A stretch of 64,000 bases of DNA from assembly GCA_963693365.1 (NCBI GenBank), contig CAVNZM010000003.1, forward strand, positions 2,356,001 to 2,420,000, read 5' to 3'. Shown in pieces: positions 60,282 through 64,000 of the stretch. The notes under the pieces are model-generated. The model had not been told where the DNA came from and made no database searches. It was given only the letters and a program-made list of their open reading frames with translations. The position numbers and the translations under genes are program-made. The stretch is from Amoebidium appalachense. Taxonomy: Eukaryota; Ichthyosporea. How positions within the stretch are numbered: position 1 is the stretch's first letter; every line of letters begins with the position of its first letter.

Positions 60282-61838
60282 GTGTGGGAGCCGGGCATCG
60301 TCGTGGGTCCTCAAGACAGCGTCGAGGTGGTATGGCATGAATGTTTGTGGGGTGACTCTACCAAAGGTATGAATGGTGTGAATATTTTGTGGTTGGGGGA
60401 GGTTCCCCAGCCACAAGTGGATGGTCTCAGTGTTTCTTGTCCCAACCCGGTGTTTGTTCTCACCACACCGGAGGGGGTTTCTGTGCCATTGTTTCCGGGA
60501 AGGGGGGGGACACACACGAGTAAAGGGGGAAGGGGGGGGAAGGCACAGACACGTAGAAACACACCACCACAACAACATACGACGGTTGCAGACACACCTA
60601 CACCCACACACACACCCACACATACACCAAACACACACACACCACCCACCCACACACCACAGACACACACTCCACCACCACCCACATCACATACACACCC
60701 CACCCCACCCGTGCAGGCACCACAGGTAGGTATGTTGCACGTAGGTATCGAGGGTGTGAGTCTTCGTGGGCAGGGATTGGGTGTGAGTGATGATGTGTTG
60801 CTTGAATTGGAGGAGGATTTAGTTGGTTTTAGCCGGCATTATATAGACGTATGGTTAGCTGAGGGTAAGTTGAAGGCTGTTGCTTTGCTCGATGGAGGGG
60901 CTCAGGTTAATTGTGTGCATGCTTCGTTTATTCGTCGTTTTAATCAGGCCGGGGGGGAAATTCCTATCTTAGATGCTTCCAGCACAGCCTTAGGTAGTGC
61001 TAATAATAGTAGTATGTCTGTGGAAGGTGTTTGTGTGTTGCCGTGTGAGATAGGTGGCCAGGCTATGCATGTTGCTTGTTATGTGGTTAAGGATTTAGCT
61101 CAAAGTGTTTTGTTGGGAGCCCCATTTTTCCGTAGACATGTGAATCTTTTGTTTGAACGTACGAATGTTTTAGAATTGCAGTCCGGCGTTAAAATTAAAA
61201 CCCATGATGGGCTCGACGGTTATCAGTCTGGTGCTAGAACGGTAGCTGAAGTAGTAATCGAGCCTTATCAGTGCCAAACGGTACGTGTCCGGGCCGGCAA
61301 TCATGTTAGGATAGGGGATTTAGGGGCTTTTACTCCGAAAACCCCATTTCAGGAGGTGGCCCAATGGACCCTTAGTAGGGTATGGCCGGATAAGACAATA
61401 GAAATAGAATTAGTGAATCCGGGCATCGAGCCTATCGTGATTAGGTCAGGTGTTTCCGTCGGTAGTTTCACTAATGAGATTGGTAGTATAGAGGTCTCTC
61501 TTATTACCCAAAAGGAGGATGCCGGCTCGAAGGGTGACTCAGGAGGAGGGGGAACAACTTTATTTAACGTTAGCCACCAAAATGTCACCCGACACGATGG
61601 GGAGGGGGACCGGGACAGCACCGGTCCCACTCCCCCGACCCCCAAGAGGAAGGAGGGTCACCCCGGGTGTGAGAATGTGCAGGCAGGGGGGGAGGGTGTT
61701 GGTCTAACCCGTGGATCTGACGGGTTAACCAACACCGTGGGGGGCAGGGTGGCCACAGACCTGGCCCCCCACATACATGCACTAACTCATCAGGAATTGC
61801 CCGGGGGCATTGGTGTGCCGGGGGGAGGGGGGTGCTAA
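60282..61838 (+). CDS. Gypsy B Pol, protease part
   Basis: The frame is open from about 60,250. A Thr/Pro/His-rich spacer (60,570-60,715) separates a short N-terminal part from the aspartic protease. There ALLDGGAQVNCVHASFIRRF carries a DGG site like that of gypsy A, and DLAQSVLLGAPFFRRHV is the second hydrophobic strand. The region after it corresponds to the linker also seen at 49,165-49,640. The frame closes at 61,838 in a G-run, and RT continues in the next frame. The start codon is uncertain; it may be read by frameshift from gag. Confidence 0.75.
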   Translation: MWEPGIVVGPQDSVEVVWHECLWGDSTKGMNGVNILWLGEVPQPQVDGLSVSCPNPVFVLTTPEGVSVPLFPGRGGTHTSKGGRGGKAQTRRNTPPQQHTTVADTPTPTHTPTHTPNTHTPPTHTPQTHTPPPPTSHTHPTPPVQAPQVGMLHVGIEGVSLRGQGLGVSDDVLLELEEDLVGFSRHYIDVWLAEGKLKAVALLDGGAQVNCVHASFIRRFNQAGGEIPILDASSTALGSANNSSMSVEGVCVLPCEIGGQAMHVACYVVKDLAQSVLLGAPFFRRHVNLLFERTNVLELQSGVKIKTHDGLDGYQSGARTVAEVVIEPYQCQTVRVRAGNHVRIGDLGAFTPKTPFQEVAQWTLSRVWPDKTIEIELVNPGIEPIVIRSGVSVGSFTNEIGSIEVSLITQKEDAGSKGDSGGGGTTLFNVSHQNVTRHDGEGDRDSTGPTPPTPKRKEGHPGCENVQAGGEGVGLTRGSDGLTNTVGGRVATDLAPHIHALTHQELPGGIGVPGGGGC

Positions 61839-61839
61839 G

Positions 61840-63030
61840 GGTGACCGCCTATATCCGGAGGTACCTCAACCTCACCCCGAGCAGCACCGATGTAATACAG
61901 GAGGTGAAATGTTAAGTGGCACTCCGGTGAATAAGGATGCATCCACTTGTGATGGGGGTAACCCGGAGTTAGTATTGCCGTTTGGTATGAAGGAGGGGGA
62001 TTGGACGGTAGAACAGAAAAAATTGCTAGCTAAGTTATTTGATAGGACTCGGTTTGCATTTCTGGCCGATGATAACGAAGTAGGCTTCGTTAAAGGGTTT
62101 GAAATGCAGATCGACACAGGTGATAATAGGCCGGTAGTGATGCCTAGCTATAGAATGGAGCAGTATAAATTGTCGGATGCGCTAATAATAGTGAGTGATA
62201 TGTTAAAAAAGGGTCATGTGGAGCATAGTTCGAGTCCGTGGAGAAGTCCGGTGCTATTGGTTAAGAAGCCCGACGGGTCTTGGCGTCTAGTGAACGATTA
62301 CAGGGCTCTGAATCGGATCACTAAGGCAGACCAATGGCCTCTCCCTAACATAGACGAGCAGCTTTCACAGCTGCACGGCTATACTCACTTTGCTAAACTT
62401 GATTTAAAAGCAGCTTTTTGGCAGATAAGGTTGGAGGAGAGCAGCAAGGAGAAGCGTGACTGCCTTTGCACTGGGTGACCAGCTGTTCCAGTACAAGGTG
62501 GTGCCGATGGGTTTGCTCTCCTCTCCAGCTATGTTGTGCCGGGTAATGTATAAAATTCTCCACCCTCATTTGGATGTATGCCACCCTTATTTGGATGATG
62601 TTTTAATTAAAGGTAGGTCATTTGAGGAGCTAGTTAATAATTGTGAAAAAGTATTTTTAGCTTTGGGTGAGTCTGGTCTTCGCATTAGCGGTAGCAAGAC
62701 TGTGATTGGTGTGCCGGAGGTTAAGTTTTTAGGTCATATTGTGTCTAGTAATGGTCTTGCCCCTGATCCGGAGAAAATCCGGGCCATAGTTGAGTGGCCC
62801 CGTCCTCAGACTGTCACTCAACTAAGGCAGTTTTTAGGTTTAACTAATTATCTTCGTCGTTATATTAAGGATTATAGTATGCTTGCTTTGCCGTTAACTA
62901 GTCAGACGGGGGGGGAGAAGAAGAATAGAATAGATTGGAATGTTGATGCTGTTTCTGCTTTCGAAAAGCTTAAGTTAGCTTTGCAGTCTTCGAGTATGCT
63001 TGTTCATCCTGATTTTTCGGCCGGGGGGGA
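61840..63030 (+). CDS. Gypsy B Pol, reverse transcriptase part, frameshifted
   Basis: The first frame (to 62,478) has PSYRMEQYKLSDALIIV, WRSPVLLVKKPDGSWRLV, NDYRALNRITKADQWPLP and FAKLDLKAAFWQIRL. The second (from about 62,456) has FQYKVVPMGLLSSPAML, the catalytic CHPYLDDVLIKG and VKFLGHIVSSNGLAPDP, then the connection LRQFLGLTNYLRRYIKDYS. Fingers, palm and thumb are therefore all present. The shift at about 62,455 (GAGAAGCGTGACTGCC) is not in a homopolymer and may be a genuine lesion. Confidence 0.85.
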
Positions 63031-63464
63031 TGTTTAAAGTTCGGTGTGATGCAAGTAAGGTTGCTGAGGGGGCCGTGTTATATCAAGTGCAGGAGGGGCA
63101 GGATAGAGTGATTGCTTATGCTAGTCGTTCATTTAGTAAAAGTGAACGTAGATATAGCAATCCGGAGAGAGAGTCCCATGCTATCTTTTGGGCAGTCTCA
63201 CAGGCATGGCGGTATATACTCGCAGGCAGGACGTTTGAGGTCTACACCGACCACAAGCCCTGCCTAGCCATGGCCGGCACCACTCGTCTGGTCAACGAGA
63301 GGATGCAGAAGTGGGCCGCGGCTCTCGGTGAGTTCTCCTATAAATTGTTTTATGCCAAGGGTGAAACAATGGTTGACTGTGATGCTCTCTCTCGTGCTGC
63401 TTATATTTTGTTTGAAGAAGAGAAGGAGGGGGAGGGGCATCAGCAAACCCCACCCCCCCGCTAA
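63028..63464 (+). CDS. Gypsy B Pol, RNase H part
   Basis: After a shift at the G-run 63,022-63,028 the frame reads an RNase H: FKVRCDASKVAEGAVLYQ, AYASRSFSKSERRYS, NPERESHAIFWAVSQAWRYI, FEVYTDHKPCLAMAG and TMVDCDALSRAA. It stops at 63,464 after a charged tail (EEEKEGEGHQQTPPPR). Its gypsy-type motifs (D, E, D and the final D of DALSR) are all visible. No integrase zinc finger follows. Confidence 0.85.
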
Positions 63465-63467
63465 ATT

Positions 63468-64000
63468 GTATCCTCGTACACATTTTGAACACTTGAATGT
63501 CCAAAAATGTTCAAAAATTCGTACATTCAGTGAATCGTATATGGATACCTATTCGAATGCCACCTGACACCACATGGTATATGTGTGTACCTAGCCGAAT
63601 ACTACATGAATACATGCCCAAGTACCTTGTGAATGCACACTAGATAACGTATGAATGCACTATAGATACCGTATTCATACCACTTGGACACCGTGTTCTG
63701 AGTATACACGTACATACGCGTACATGACCAGACATTCAGTTGGAATACATATTTGTGTATATGGGGTACATGTGGAGTGCTTTATAAATACCCGTTCAGT
63801 GACACTGGAACGTCCACGAATACACTATGTGAATGTTTCGAAAATACTCCACAAACACGATCTGAGTACGACATATGTGTTCATGAATAGTAACTGCGAA
63901 CGTTATTCGGTGCACACATATGTACTCAAATAGCATCTCACGAATGCCTAAGGGTACCATAAAATACCTTATTTGAACACAAACGGATGCCATAAAGGCG
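63468..64000. other. AT-rich spacer with repeated GAATAC / GAATGC words; no gene
   Basis: Words such as CGAATGCCAC, CGAATACTAC, TGAATACATGCC, GTGAATGCACAC, ATGAATGCAC and ACGAATACAC recur about every 30-60 bases. No integrase, LTR or exon is recognised. Confidence 0.45.

Larger units (their letters stand above)
57928..63467 (+). mobile_element. Gypsy B LTR retrotransposon, 5' LTR to RNase H
   Basis: It includes the 5' LTR (57,928-58,651), a leader with an A-tract, a gag ORF, and a pol in several frames giving protease, RT and RNase H. No integrase or 3' LTR follows before AT-rich unrelated-looking DNA at 63,468, so the element is truncated or interrupted. Frames change near 61,820, about 62,455 and 63,025; the first and last are in G-runs. 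Confidence 0.85.

Noticed and set aside
60311-60703. Minus-strand Cys/Val ORF opposite gypsy B pol
   Set aside because: Antisense of the Thr/Pro/His-rich spacer.

Overview
The window is nuclear DNA of a eukaryote: genes are split by GT-AG introns, microsatellites run to hundreds of bases, and at least five classes of retrotransposon are present. No operon, ribosome binding site, tRNA or rRNA gene was seen. The lineage cannot be fixed from the sequence. The mix (Ty1/copia, Ty3/gypsy, DIRS-like, an RNase H-bearing LINE, a Crypton-like tyrosine recombinase gene) would suit an alga, another protist or an early-branching animal. G and C homopolymers of 10 to over 200 bases are everywhere, and most breaks in otherwise good ORFs fall on or near them, so many apparent frameshifts may be assembly or sequencing errors.

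Layout. 1-4.7 kb: copia element (minus). 5.5-8.9 kb: DIRS-like gag and RT-RNase H (minus) with no recombinase. 9.5-11.4 kb: two direct copies of a roughly 0.9 kb repeat with long GA tracts and a hairpin cluster. 11.6-15.1 kb: a complete, young, non-autonomous LTR element with identical 480-bp LTRs and ATACC target duplications. 15.1-16.4 kb: AT-rich field of a TATTGGCAATA-like word. 16.4-18.5 kb: three-exon unknown gene (minus). About 18.7-31.2 kb: a large LINE (plus) with a 216-bp in-frame minisatellite between endonuclease and RT and a 190-bp tandem array at its 3' end. 31.5-32.5 kb: zinc-finger gene (minus, 3' end missing). 34.0-38.7 kb: multi-exon gene (plus) with a JmjC-domain exon. 39-40 kb: a second TATTGGCAATA field. 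40.1-41.1 kb: truncated copia copy. 41.9-42.4 kb: assembly gap. 42.4-51 kb: gypsy A (minus), whose gag is split by a nested gypsy C (45,556-50,113, target duplication CGCGC). 51.2-56.7 kb: eight exons of an intron-rich tyrosine recombinase gene (minus) lacking its C-terminal catalytic exons. 57.5 kb: C-terminal exon of a likely RuvC/Cce1-like Holliday junction resolvase (minus), cut off upstream by gypsy B. 57.9-63.5 kb: gypsy B (plus), LTR, gag, protease, RT and RNase H but no integrase in the window.

How the parts relate. The retroelements carry the usual sets of gag, protease, RT, RNase H and integrase or endonuclease. Between them lie intron-rich genes (recombinase, resolvase, JmjC protein, zinc-finger protein, two-domain unknowns) sharing an odd trait: many introns have a long poly-C run in the sense strand within a few to a few tens of bases of the 5' splice site. 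The splice structures given were deduced by hand from GT-AG sites and phase agreement. The recombinase-resolvase-JmjC-zinc finger combination could be scattered host genes or remnants of one or more large DNA mobile elements. The sequence does not settle this.
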